Shown here one piece after another: positions 39,891 to 48,350 of a stretch of DNA of 64,000 nt. The position numbers and the translations under genes were made by a program. The notes beneath the pieces are model-generated. The model was given only the letters and a program-made list of their open reading frames with translations, had not been told where the DNA came from and ran no database searches. Source of the DNA: Cloacibacterium sp047601505 (GTDB lineage: Bacteria; Bacteroidota; Bacteroidia; Flavobacteriales; Weeksellaceae); contig NZ_JASGJD010000001.1 of NCBI RefSeq assembly GCF_047601505.1, positions 992,001 to 1,056,000 of the forward strand, in the 5' to 3' direction. Every line of letters begins with the position of its first letter. Position 1 is the stretch's first letter.

Positions 39891-40607
39891 TTACAATTGT
39901 TTTTGAAAAATTAGTGAAATAATAATGTAGTAAATAATAACCAACGGAATGCCCGTTAATTGAAAAAATGCCAAAATAAGCAATGCGCCAATAACTAAAA
40001 ATACTTTTGGATAATTGTCTTCTAGTTTTTTAGATTTGAATTTCATCGCAATCATTTTAATTGGAGAAATCAAAAGCCAAGAACTGAGGAATGTTAATAA
40101 AATTAGACCGATTTGATAAATCTCCATTTCAAAGATTTTTGGAGATAGTTTTTCTAATAAAATGTAAGAAATCCCGAAGATAAGTACTGTATTGCTTGGT
40201 GTATTAAGTCCTTTAAAATAGTAGGTTTGCTCTTCGTCTAAATTGAAAATTGCCAATCTAAGACAAGAAAAAACGGTGATTAGTAATCCTAAATATTTTA
40301 TTTCGAAGGGTAAATTTAATCCTAGAAAAGAACTGCCAAAAGGTTCTAATAAATTGAACATAATTAAACCAGGCGCTACACCAAAACTTACCATGTCTGC
40401 CAAAGAATCTAGTTGAGCGCCAAGATTAGAATTAGATTTGAGCGCTCTGGCAACAAAACCATCGAAAAAATCTAAAACCAAAGAAAGAACCAAGCAAAAT
40501 GCAGCAACGTGATAATGATGATTGATGATGTTAATTACCGCAATGCTTCCGCAAAATAAATTACCAAGAGTAAGGGCGTTTGCTAAATTGTTTTTAATGA
40601 AATTCAT
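39891..40607 (-). CDS. pssA: CDP-diacylglycerol--serine O-phosphatidyltransferase
   Basis: Makes phosphatidylserine, precursor of phosphatidylethanolamine, at the inner membrane. The 238-residue polytopic protein holds the CDP-alcohol phosphotransferase motif: DFFDGFVARALKSNSNLGAQLDSLADMVSFGVAPG in parts (DGFVARALKSNSNLGAQLD, SLADMVSFG), that is DG-x2-AR-x8-G-x3-D-x3-D. The opening FIKNNLANALTLGNLFCGSIAV and the membrane helices match the type II Bacteroidota/Bacillus enzyme. A phosphatidylserine decarboxylase is not in the window. Confidence 0.94.
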   Translation of the reverse strand: MNFIKNNLANALTLGNLFCGSIAVINIINHHYHVAAFCLVLSLVLDFFDGFVARALKSNSNLGAQLDSLADMVSFGVAPGLIMFNLLEPFGSSFLGLNLPFEIKYLGLLITVFSCLRLAIFNLDEEQTYYFKGLNTPSNTVLIFGISYILLEKLSPKIFEMEIYQIGLILLTFLSSWLLISPIKMIAMKFKSKKLEDNYPKVFLVIGALLILAFFQLTGIPLVIIYYIIISLIFQKQL

Positions 40608-40627
40608 TTTACAAAAATAGAAATTTT

Positions 40628-40658
40628 GGTTGGAAGTCTGAAGTTGGATGTTGTAAGT
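40628..40658. repeat. GGAAGTCTGAAGT-word tract
   Basis: GGTTGGAAGTCTGAAGTTGG then ATGTTGTAAG, in the divergent region between pssA and the sulfatase gene. It mixes the GAAGTCT and GGATGTT word families. Confidence 0.5.
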
Positions 40659-40732
40659 TTTCGGGAAAATTTAAATTATTGATGGTCTATGCCAAAAACT
40701 GAAGCTTTTTAATTTGCTCTTGTAAAAATTTG

Positions 40733-40740
40733 TAATTTTG
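40733..40740 (+). promoter_or_regulatory. -7 element, very close to the sulfatase ATG
   Basis: TAATTTTG ends only 5 bp before the ATG at 40746, so the transcript should be leaderless or nearly so. Confidence 0.55.
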
Positions 40741-40745
40741 CCTTT

Positions 40746-42680
40746 ATGAAAATTTTCTCAGAATTTAGAAAACAAGAAGTTTTAGCACTTTTTTATCGAA
40801 TATTTTTAGCTTACTTTTTTTATCAAATTGCCAGATTTTTATTTTGGTTTTTTAATAAAGATGTTATAAAAGTAGATAGTGTTTCAGATTATTTTAGCCT
40901 TGCTTTTCACGGTATTGCGTTTGATACTACAGCAATATTGTATGTTAATGCATTGTTTGTTCTGTTGAGCGTTATTCCAATAATAATTAATTCTAAAGCA
41001 GGTTATCAGAAGTTTCTTTTTTATTTATATTTTATCACCAACGGAATTTCTTATGGGATGAATTTTGGAGATTTTATTTATTATAAATTCAGTAATGCAA
41101 GGCTTACTACAGCTGCAATGCATGTTGCACAGCACGAAAATAATTTAGGAAAAGTATTTCTTCAATCTGTAATAGAACATCCTTTTGTAATTGTTTGGTT
41201 TGTGGTTTTAATGTTTTTATGGATTTTTCTGTATAAAAAAGTAAAAGTACAAGAGTGTAAACCTCAGAAAAAAGTTCCGTATTTTATTACATCAATTCTA
41301 ACCTTGGTTGTTGTAGCGATAATGGCAGTTGGCGGAATTAGAGGAGATTTTAAACATTCTACAAGACCAATAAATTTGGTAGATGCCAATAAATTTGTTA
41401 AAAATCCTTCGCAGGCAAATGTAGTTCTCAATAGTGTTTTTTCGTTTTTTAGAACAATGAATACCAATAATTTCAGAGAAGTACATTTTGTAAATCAGAA
41501 ATTTATTGAAGAAAATATCAAACCTTATAAATTCTACAAAAGTGAAACAACGTCTAAACCGAATGTAGTAATTTTTATATTAGAAAGTTTTTCACGTGAG
41601 TTTTCTGGGGCTTTTAATCAACATAAAAACATTAAAAATTTTGAAAGTTATACTCCGTTTTTTGATAGTTTGGCTACAAAAAGTTTAATTTTTCCAAATG
41701 CATTTGCAAACGGAAGGCAATCTATACATGGGATGAGTTCTGTTTTGGCAGGAATTCCGAGTTTGGCAGATGCTTTTACCAGTTCGCCTTACTCTAATCA
41801 AAAAATTCAATCTATTGTTTCTGTTTGTAATGAAATGGGGTATGATACTTCGTTTTTTCATGGTGCTCCCAACGGAAGTATGGGATTTTTAGGCTTTGGA
41901 AATATTTTAGGTTTTAAACATTATTATGGGAAAACTGAATATAATAACGATGCAGATTTTGATGGAATTTGGGGAATTTGGGACGAACCATTTTTTCAAT
42001 ATTATGCCAAAACATTAAATCAAAAGAAATCGCCATTTATGGCTACGCTTTTTAGTGTTTCTTCTCATCATCCGTTTAAAATTCCAGAAAAATACAATGG
42101 GAAATTTAAAAAAGGACATGTAGAACTCCACGAACCAATTGAATACACAGATTATTCTTTGAAAAAGTTCTTCGAAACTGCAAAAAAAATGTCTTGGTAT
42201 AAAAATACAATTTTTGTTTTTGTGGCAGATCATACCAATCAGGTTTACTATGATGAATACAATAAACCAATGAATAGATTTGCAGTGCCTATTTTGTTTT
42301 ATTCTCCAAATTCTGCCTATAAATTGCAAGGAGAAAATCTAGAAAATGTTCAGCAGATGGATATTTATCCAACTTTAGCAGAATTGATTGGGTATAATAA
42401 ACCAATTAGAAGCTGGGGAAGAAGTCTTATTTCTGGTAAAAACGAGCCGAATATTATTGTGAATTCTACAGGTTCGATTAATAATTTTACCATTGGTAAT
42501 TATATTTATACTTTTGATTCTGACATGAAAGTACTAGGAGTTTATACTAAAGACGATTTGGCTTTAGAAAATAATTTGGTTTCGAAACTTCATAATCCTG
42601 AAATAAAAAAAGGAGAATTGCTAGCAAAAGCTTGGTATCAAGATTATATGGATAGAGTAATAAATAGGAAATTACATTGA
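40746..42680 (+). CDS. LTA synthase-like sulfatase family membrane protein
   Basis: A 644-residue alkaline-phosphatase-superfamily membrane enzyme. Five N-terminal membrane helices (about 12-215) precede a periplasmic catalytic domain. That domain has NVVIFILESFSREFSGAF with the metal Glu, FANGRQSIHGMSSVLAGIPSL where the nucleophile should be (Ser/Thr within RQSIHG), and FHGAPNGSMGFLGF. TIFVFVADHTN carries the C-terminal Asp-His metal ligands. Family members transfer phosphoglycerol or phosphoethanolamine groups to envelope glycans or lipids. Bacteroidota lack lipoteichoic acid, so a phosphoethanolamine/phosphoglycerol transferase on LPS or capsule is likelier. Transcribed alone. Confidence 0.88.
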   Translation: MKIFSEFRKQEVLALFYRIFLAYFFYQIARFLFWFFNKDVIKVDSVSDYFSLAFHGIAFDTTAILYVNALFVLLSVIPIIINSKAGYQKFLFYLYFITNGISYGMNFGDFIYYKFSNARLTTAAMHVAQHENNLGKVFLQSVIEHPFVIVWFVVLMFLWIFLYKKVKVQECKPQKKVPYFITSILTLVVVAIMAVGGIRGDFKHSTRPINLVDANKFVKNPSQANVVLNSVFSFFRTMNTNNFREVHFVNQKFIEENIKPYKFYKSETTSKPNVVIFILESFSREFSGAFNQHKNIKNFESYTPFFDSLATKSLIFPNAFANGRQSIHGMSSVLAGIPSLADAFTSSPYSNQKIQSIVSVCNEMGYDTSFFHGAPNGSMGFLGFGNILGFKHYYGKTEYNNDADFDGIWGIWDEPFFQYYAKTLNQKKSPFMATLFSVSSHHPFKIPEKYNGKFKKGHVELHEPIEYTDYSLKKFFETAKKMSWYKNTIFVFVADHTNQVYYDEYNKPMNRFAVPILFYSPNSAYKLQGENLENVQQMDIYPTLAELIGYNKPIRSWGRSLISGKNEPNIIVNSTGSINNFTIGNYIYTFDSDMKVLGVYTKDDLALENNLVSKLHNPEIKKGELLAKAWYQDYMDRVINRKLH

Positions 42681-42804
42681 TTGTTAAACTATTGTTTAAT
42701 TTTTGTTTTTGTGGCATTTACTTTGTTTAGTATGTTGTAAATAGTAAAAAATTTGGTGTTTAAATTTTTTTATTTATTTTTAACCCATATTAATTCTATA
42801 GAAT

Positions 42805-43227
42805 ATGAAAAAAATAACATTTTTATTTGCTGCCTTATTGATGAGTGCTTTTTCTTATGCACAAATAGAAGGTAAATGGAAAACAATAGACGACGAAACA
42901 GGTAAACCAAAATCTATTGTAGAAATTTTTAAGAAATCTGATGGTAAATACTACGGAAAAATTGTACAATTATTAGCAAAACCAGAGCACGAAACTTGCA
43001 TAAAATGTACGGATGATAGAAAAAATAAACCTTTGGTTGGTTTAGAAATTATCAGAGGTCTTAAAAAAGAAGATGCAGAATTTACAGGAGGTCATATTAC
43101 GGATCCAAAAAATGGTAAAACTTATAAATGTACTGTTAAAGCAGATGGGGCAGATAAATTAGACGTAAGAGGTTATGTTGGTTTTTCGCTAATAGGAAGA
43201 AGTCAGACTTGGCATAAGGTAAAATAA
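42805..43227 (+). CDS. DUF2147 exported protein
   Basis: A 140-residue protein with a signal peptide (FLFAALLMSAFSYAQ) and one DUF2147 domain. It has IEGKWKTIDDETGKPKSIVEIF, ETCIKCTDDRKNKPLVGLEI with a Cys pair, and NGKTYKCTVKADGADKLDVRGY. The predicted fold is a small lipocalin-like beta barrel in the periplasm; no ligand or reaction is known. Transcribed alone, ending at a strong terminator. Confidence 0.9.
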   Translation: MKKITFLFAALLMSAFSYAQIEGKWKTIDDETGKPKSIVEIFKKSDGKYYGKIVQLLAKPEHETCIKCTDDRKNKPLVGLEIIRGLKKEDAEFTGGHITDPKNGKTYKCTVKADGADKLDVRGYVGFSLIGRSQTWHKVK

Positions 43228-43246
43228 TTAATAAAAAATATAAGTA

Positions 43247-43283
43247 AAAGAGCTGTTTCGTGATTGAAGCAGCTCTTTTATTT
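43247..43283 (+). terminator. Terminator after the DUF2147 gene
   Basis: AAAAGAGCTG and CAGCTCTTTT form a 10-bp stem with inner TTC/GAA pairing, followed by a T-rich tail. Confidence 0.88.
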
Positions 43284-43317
43284 GTAACAAATTTTTAAAA
43301 GTATCACTCATAGTAAT

Positions 43318-43815
43318 ATGAATGAAGAATCTGAAAAATACTTTTTAGAATTACTCGGGAAAAATCAAAAAATTATACATAAAATATGTAGAATCTATTC
43401 TTCTGATGAAGAAGAGTATAAAGATTTATTTCAAGAAATAGTAATTCAATTATGGAAATCATATAAATCTTTTAAAGGAGAGTCTAAATTTACAACATGG
43501 ATGTATAGTGTTTCATTAAACACAGCTATGGCACTTTTTAGAAAAAATAAAAAAACTAAAATGAGTGTGAATATTTCTTTAATAGAAGAAAAAATAACAT
43601 ATAATGATATAGATGACGACGAAGAAGTGAAATTGAAGAAAATGTATTGTGCAATTTATCTACTTAATGATGTTGATAAGGCTTTGATAATGATGTGTTT
43701 GGATGATATGAATTATTCTGAAATTTCTAATATTTTAGGGATTACAGAAATTAATGCTAGAGTTAAAATGAATAGAGCTAAAAATAAATTAAAACAATTA
43801 ATTAAGTGTAAATAA
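43318..43815 (+). CDS. ECF-type RNA polymerase sigma factor
   Basis: A 165-residue sigma-70 family factor with region 2 (about 10-80: EEYKDLFQEIVIQLWKSYKSFKG, FTTWMYSVSLNTAM in parts) and region 4 (about 105-160: DDMNYSEISNILGITEINARVKMNRAKNKLKQL in parts). There is no region 1 or 3, as in ECF factors. The next gene, 2 bp downstream, encodes a membrane protein that may be its anti-sigma partner. The codons are more A/T-rich than in neighbours. Confidence 0.9.
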   Translation: MNEESEKYFLELLGKNQKIIHKICRIYSSDEEEYKDLFQEIVIQLWKSYKSFKGESKFTTWMYSVSLNTAMALFRKNKKTKMSVNISLIEEKITYNDIDDDEEVKLKKMYCAIYLLNDVDKALIMMCLDDMNYSEISNILGITEINARVKMNRAKNKLKQLIKCK

Positions 43816-43817
43816 TT

Positions 43818-44444
43818 ATGGAAGACTTAGATATTTTAAAAAAAAATTGGAAAAGACAATCTCAATTAATTATTTTTTCTGAAAAAGAACTTTTTGATAT
43901 GACAAGAAAAAAATCTGTTTCAATTTCAAAAAAGCTTATGTGGATTGGGATTTTAGAAGTGCTTTTTTGGATTTTATTTTTTTATATAGACTCAGATTCT
44001 TTGGATTCATTTATTGATTTGAAATTTTTTTTGAGAATAGGATTGTTTATGTTTTTTATATTCATAATTGTTTATAGTTATTTCAAAATAAATAACGAAT
44101 CAAGTACCAAAAACTTAATGAAGCAGATTCTAAATCTTAGAAGGATGGTTTTGGCTTATATGATTTTAATGATTTTTACAATTTTATTATTTAATGTAAT
44201 AGATTTTAAAGATAGCGTTTGTGATGTTTTAAGGGGGTATGTTAATGGATATAATGATGCTGAAAATGAAAATAAAATAAACGTAAGTGATTTCAATCCG
44301 TGGGCAGGATATGTAGCTTTTGGTATTATGTTTCTTATTTCTATTTGGATATTATTATCAGTATACAAAATAGTTTATGGTAGCTTACTTTATAAACTTA
44401 AAGAAAATTACAAAGAATTAACCAAAATACAAACTAATAATTAA
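43818..44444 (+). CDS. Membrane protein cotranscribed with ECF sigma factor
   Basis: A 208-residue protein. A cytoplasmic N-terminus (1-40, LDILKKNWKRQSQLIIFSEKELFDM) is followed by four membrane helices (about 45-60, 74-92, 112-130, 160-180). The tight coupling to the sigma gene and N-terminal cytoplasmic region fit an anti-sigma or sensor role. It does not show a zinc-binding HxxxCxxC anti-sigma motif, so this remains inference. Proteins of this pattern in flavobacteria are generally unnamed. Confidence 0.6.
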   Translation: MEDLDILKKNWKRQSQLIIFSEKELFDMTRKKSVSISKKLMWIGILEVLFWILFFYIDSDSLDSFIDLKFFLRIGLFMFFIFIIVYSYFKINNESSTKNLMKQILNLRRMVLAYMILMIFTILLFNVIDFKDSVCDVLRGYVNGYNDAENENKINVSDFNPWAGYVAFGIMFLISIWILLSVYKIVYGSLLYKLKENYKELTKIQTNN

Positions 44445-44468
44445 TGCATAAGATTATAATAAAATTTG

Positions 44469-44476
44469 TAACTTTG
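44469..44476 (+). promoter_or_regulatory. -7 element for the E1 beta gene
   Basis: TAACTTTG fits TAnnTTTG, 22 bp before the start codon at 44499. Confidence 0.55.
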
Positions 44477-44498
44477 CACCTCAAATAATTGTAACAGG

Positions 44499-45482
44499 AT
44501 GAAAGAAGTACAATTTCGCGAAGCTATCTGTGAAGCGATGAGCGAAGAAATGCGTAAAGATGAATCTATTTACCTAATTGGTGAAGAGGTAGCTGAATAT
44601 AACGGAGCTTACAAAGCTTCTAAAGGTATGTTAGCTGAATTTGGTGCTAAAAGAATAATTGATGCTCCTATTGCAGAACTTGGTTTTGCTGGGATTTCTG
44701 TAGGTGCAGCTATGAACGGAAACCGTCCGATTGTAGAATTTATGACTTTCAATTTCTCTATGGTAGCAATAGACCAAATTCTTTCTAATGCTGCTAAAAT
44801 GTATCAAATGACAGGAGGACAATGGAATATTCCTATCGTTTTCCGTGGACCTACTGCTTCTGCAGGACAACTTGGTGCTACGCACTCTCAAGCTTTCGAA
44901 AGTTGGTATGCAAACTGCCCAGGACTTAAAGTAATTGTTCCGTCTAACCCTTATGATGCAAAAGGATTGTTAAAATCTGCTATTAGAGATAACGACCCTG
45001 TAATCTTTATGGAATCTGAACAAATGTATGGAGATAAAATGGAAATCCCTGAGGATGAATATTATATCCCAATTGGAAAAGCTGATATTAAAAAAGAAGG
45101 AAAAGATGTAACTTTAGTTTCTTTCGGTAAAATTTTAAAATTAGCGATTCAAGCAGCAGCAGATTTAGAAAAAGAAGGAATTTCGGTAGAAGTAATAGAC
45201 CTTAGAACTGTTCGTCCTTTAGATTATGAAACAGTGCTTAATTCAGTTAAAAAAACTAATAGATTAGTGATTTTAGAAGAAGCTTGGCCTTTCGGTTCTG
45301 TAGCTTCAGAAATTACTTATATGGTTCAACAGAAAGCATTTGATTATTTAGATGCTCCAATTAAGAGAATTACTACACCAGATGCTCCAGCTCCTTATTC
45401 TGCAGCATTGTTCTCTGAGTGGTTCCCTAAATTAGAAAAAGTAAAAGCTGAGATTAAAAACGCAATGTACGTTAAATCTTAA
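44499..45482 (+). CDS. pdhB: Pyruvate dehydrogenase E1 component, beta subunit
   Basis: Beta chain of the heterotetrameric E1 that decarboxylates pyruvate on thiamine diphosphate, feeding acetyl-CoA to the TCA cycle. The 327 residues show MKEVQFREAICEAMSEEM, LIGEEVAEYNGAYKASKGM (thiamine-site Glu), RIIDAPIAELGFAGISVGAA, GPTASAGQLGATHSQAFESW and the C-terminal VILEEAWPFGSVASEI. A branched-chain oxo-acid variant is possible, but the sequence pattern fits PDH of Bacteroidota. The alpha subunit and E2 are not in the window. Its own terminator follows. Confidence 0.88.
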   Translation: MKEVQFREAICEAMSEEMRKDESIYLIGEEVAEYNGAYKASKGMLAEFGAKRIIDAPIAELGFAGISVGAAMNGNRPIVEFMTFNFSMVAIDQILSNAAKMYQMTGGQWNIPIVFRGPTASAGQLGATHSQAFESWYANCPGLKVIVPSNPYDAKGLLKSAIRDNDPVIFMESEQMYGDKMEIPEDEYYIPIGKADIKKEGKDVTLVSFGKILKLAIQAAADLEKEGISVEVIDLRTVRPLDYETVLNSVKKTNRLVILEEAWPFGSVASEITYMVQQKAFDYLDAPIKRITTPDAPAPYSAALFSEWFPKLEKVKAEIKNAMYVKS

Positions 45483-45500
45483 TTTTAAAAATATTATTTA

Positions 45501-45536
45501 CAAAGGCGCAATTTTTATATATTGCGTCTTTTTTTC
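45501..45536 (+). terminator. Terminator after pdhB
   Basis: AAAGGCGCAAT and ATTGCGTCTTT (one G-U pair) form an 11-bp stem with a T run. Confidence 0.85.
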
Positions 45537-45734
45537 TTTATAGACTAGAGTAATTCTTGTTTTATTTAAAATATTCTTAAAATCTTCAATAATTATTATT
45601 ATGAATTGAAATTTTGAATATTTTTATGTTTTTTAGTGATGTTGTGCGCTAAATGATTGAAAAAGTGTAAAATAAGAATTGTGTTTTAATTTGTAAAAAA
45701 GAAAACAAAAGAATAATTAATTTAGAAATTAGAT

Positions 45735-45742
45735 TAAATTTG
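45735..45742 (+). promoter_or_regulatory. -7 element for kup
   Basis: TAAATTTG fits TAnnTTTG and ends 21 bp before the kup start codon. The rest of the 45537-45763 gap is AT-rich with nothing else recognised. Confidence 0.55.
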
Positions 45743-45763
45743 CACACTAAACTATTAAAATAA

Positions 45764-47764
45764 ATGTCTGACGTTTTAGCTGGGGGTCATCATTTTGACA
45801 CTAAAAAATTAAGCTTTATAGGGATACTGGTTTCCTTAGGAATTGTCTTTGGAGATATTGGTACCTCTCCGCTCTATGTAATGAGTGCCATTATAAAATC
45901 TGGTAAAGAAGCCCAAATGATTTCCGAAGAGTATATAGAAGGAGCTCTTTCTTGTATTATTTGGACGTTAACTTTGCAAACTACCATTAAATATGTTCTT
46001 ATTTCCTTAAGAGCAGACAACAAAGGTGAAGGTGGTATTTTGGCGTTGTTTTCTTTGGTGAAAAAAATGAGAATGAAGTGGCTCTATTTAATTGCGATTA
46101 TTGGTGCTTCGGCATTAATTGCAGACGGAGTTATAACACCTTCTCTTACGGTAATGGCTTCAATAGAAGGTCTTAAACAGATTGATGGTTTAGAACTAGG
46201 CATTAGTCCTATTTTAGGAATTACAACTGTTATTTTGGTGTTTATTTTTGTAGTTCAACAGTTTGGCACCAGTTTTATCGGTAAGTTTTTTGGTCCGGTA
46301 ATGGTAATTTGGTTCTTGTTTTTGGGGACAATGGGAGTGATAAATCTTCAATATCATCCAGAAATTTTAAAATCATTCAATCCATATTATGCATTTAAAC
46401 TGATTGTAAATTCTCCTAATGCTTTATGGATTTTAGGAGCGGTTTTTTTATGTACTACGGGAGCTGAAGCATTGTATTCAGACTTAGGACATTGTGGAGC
46501 TAAAAACATTAGAGTGAGTTGGTTTTTTGTGAAAATTATGCTTATTCTTAATTATTTAGGACAAGGTTCTTGGTTGTTAGAGAACTATAATATGGTTTTC
46601 ACGGGTACTAATCCTTTCTTTGGTATGCTTCCTCAGTTTTTAATTATTCCAGCGGTTATTTTGGCTACAGCAGCAGCAATTATTGCGTCTCAGGCTTTAA
46701 TTACAGGTTCGTTTACCATATTTTCAGAAGCGATGTCTCTTAATTTTTGGCCATTTCAACAGATTGAATATCCATCTGGTCTTAAAGGTCAAATGTATAT
46801 TCCAAGAATTAACTGGGGCTTGCTAATTATGTGTATTGTAGTTGTATTTTACTTTAAAGAATCGGTGCACATGGAAGCGGCTTACGGACTTTCTATTACC
46901 GTTACAATGCTTATGACAACAGTTTTGCTTATTTTCTGGCTGTGGAGAAATAGAGTAAGTAAAATTTTTATAGGAATGTTTGCCTTAGTATATTTTGCTA
47001 TTGAGTTAGGTTTCTTTGGTGCTAATATCATTAAGTTTTTCGAAGGCGGTTGGATTACGGTTGTTTTAGGTGGTTTTGTTGCGGTATGTATGTACGCTTG
47101 GTATAATGGCAGAATGATTAAACAAAATTTTATAAAATTTGTAAAACTTAGAGATTATGTTTCTACCATAAAAGATATTAAATTAGACGAATCTATTCCG
47201 AAATATGCAACTAACTTAGCTTTCTTAAGCCGTGCAAAACGCGAAGATGAGGTAGAATCTAAAATAATTTATTCCATTATGCGCGCTCAGCCAAAAAGAG
47301 CAGACCATTATTTTATTTTGAATATCATTAATCAAGAAGACCCTTTTACCTTCAAATATTCTATTGATGAGGTAATGCCTGGTACAATTTATAAAATTAA
47401 TTTTTTACTTGGGTTTAAAGTTGATAGGAAACTTAATGACTATTTTAATCAAGTCTTGGCAGACATGATGCAAGACGGTACAATTCCGGATAGAAGTAGC
47501 CATCCTTCGCTTAGAAATCACAACGTGCCACCAGATTTAAAATATGTAATTATTGATAATGTTTACATTAACGATTTCTTGTTAACCATTAAAGAAAAAA
47601 TTACACTTAATATTTATAATTTTGTGAAATATATTGGTAGTAGCGATTTCAAAGCGTATGGTCTTGCGCCACACAATGTTTTGGTAGAGTCGGTTCCGCT
47701 GATGTACAACCCAATAAGGGAGGACAAAATTACTTTAGAAGAATTCAGAAGATACGAATCTTAG
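45764..47764 (+). CDS. kup: KUP/HAK family potassium transporter
   Basis: Potassium uptake by proton symport in the inner membrane. The 666-residue protein has twelve predicted helices in the first 470 residues and a C-terminal cytoplasmic domain. Family motifs are GIVFGDIGTSPLYVMSAI (about 24-41), LRADNKGEGGILALFSL (about 84-100), GVITPSLTVMASIEGL and GAEALYSDLGHCG. It is transcribed alone, ends at a terminator, and has a long AT-rich upstream region. No c-di-AMP riboswitch or receptor domain is recognised. Confidence 0.95.
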   Translation: MSDVLAGGHHFDTKKLSFIGILVSLGIVFGDIGTSPLYVMSAIIKSGKEAQMISEEYIEGALSCIIWTLTLQTTIKYVLISLRADNKGEGGILALFSLVKKMRMKWLYLIAIIGASALIADGVITPSLTVMASIEGLKQIDGLELGISPILGITTVILVFIFVVQQFGTSFIGKFFGPVMVIWFLFLGTMGVINLQYHPEILKSFNPYYAFKLIVNSPNALWILGAVFLCTTGAEALYSDLGHCGAKNIRVSWFFVKIMLILNYLGQGSWLLENYNMVFTGTNPFFGMLPQFLIIPAVILATAAAIIASQALITGSFTIFSEAMSLNFWPFQQIEYPSGLKGQMYIPRINWGLLIMCIVVVFYFKESVHMEAAYGLSITVTMLMTTVLLIFWLWRNRVSKIFIGMFALVYFAIELGFFGANIIKFFEGGWITVVLGGFVAVCMYAWYNGRMIKQNFIKFVKLRDYVSTIKDIKLDESIPKYATNLAFLSRAKREDEVESKIIYSIMRAQPKRADHYFILNIINQEDPFTFKYSIDEVMPGTIYKINFLLGFKVDRKLNDYFNQVLADMMQDGTIPDRSSHPSLRNHNVPPDLKYVIIDNVYINDFLLTIKEKITLNIYNFVKYIGSSDFKAYGLAPHNVLVESVPLMYNPIREDKITLEEFRRYES

Positions 47765-47774
47765 ATAAAGTGCA

Positions 47775-47806
47775 AAGCCTCAATATTTTTAATTGAGGCT
47801 TTTTTA
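47775..47806 (+). terminator. Terminator after kup
   Basis: AAGCCTCAAT and ATTGAGGCTT form a perfect 10-bp stem with T6 after it. Confidence 0.9.
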
Positions 47807-47852
47807 GATTTTTTCACTTATAGAAATTGATGTTTCTATTCAAAATTATTAA

Positions 47853-47860
47853 TAAATTTG
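47853..47860 (+). promoter_or_regulatory. -7 element for the Fur-family gene
   Basis: TAAATTTG fits TAnnTTTG and ends 16 bp before the start codon. Confidence 0.5.
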
Positions 47861-47876
47861 TTTTTCAAACAAAAAG

Positions 47877-48350
47877 ATGGACGCAACCCAAAAAGAAAAA
47901 AATATAAAAGTGATAAAAGATGTTTTGAAGCAATACCTTCAAGACAAATCTTATAGAAATACCCCAGAAAGATATGCTATCTTAGAAGAAATCTATAATA
48001 TGGATCACCATTTTAATGTGGACGATCTTTACTTAATTATGATTAACAAAAAATATCATGTAAGTAAAGCTACCATTTATAATACCATAGAAATTTTCTT
48101 AGATGCTGGGCTTATTCGTAAACACCAGTTTGGAGAAAAAACCATGTCTTCTTCGTCTTACGAAAAATCTTATTTTGATAAACAGCACGATCATTTGGTA
48201 ATTTACAAAGCAGATTCTGATAAAGAAATTGCAGAAATTATTGAATTCTGTGATCCTAGAATTCAAGGGATAAAACAATCTATAGAAGAAGCTTTTGGCG
48301 TGAAAATTGATACCCACTCTTTGTATTTTTACGGCCACAAAAAGAAGTAA
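47877..48350 (+). CDS. Fur/PerR family transcriptional regulator
   Basis: A 157-residue metal-dependent repressor. It has a winged-helix N-domain with RNTPERYAILEEIYNMDHHFNVDDLY (in parts), the recognition helix HVSKATIYNTIEIFLDAGLI, and a C-terminal dimerisation domain with DKQHDHLVIYK (metal His residues). I see only one Cys (FCDPRIQ), so the structural zinc site with CxxC pairs of classical Fur/PerR is absent. The metal sensed is unclear. The stop codon overlaps the OstA start (TAATG), so it is cotranscribed with an envelope-assembly gene. Confidence 0.9.
   Translation: MDATQKEKNIKVIKDVLKQYLQDKSYRNTPERYAILEEIYNMDHHFNVDDLYLIMINKKYHVSKATIYNTIEIFLDAGLIRKHQFGEKTMSSSSYEKSYFDKQHDHLVIYKADSDKEIAEIIEFCDPRIQGIKQSIEEAFGVKIDTHSLYFYGHKKK

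Noticed and set aside
45537..45763. Riboswitch upstream of kup
   Set aside because: The region is AT-rich with no stem pattern that I can match to a known potassium or c-di-AMP riboswitch.
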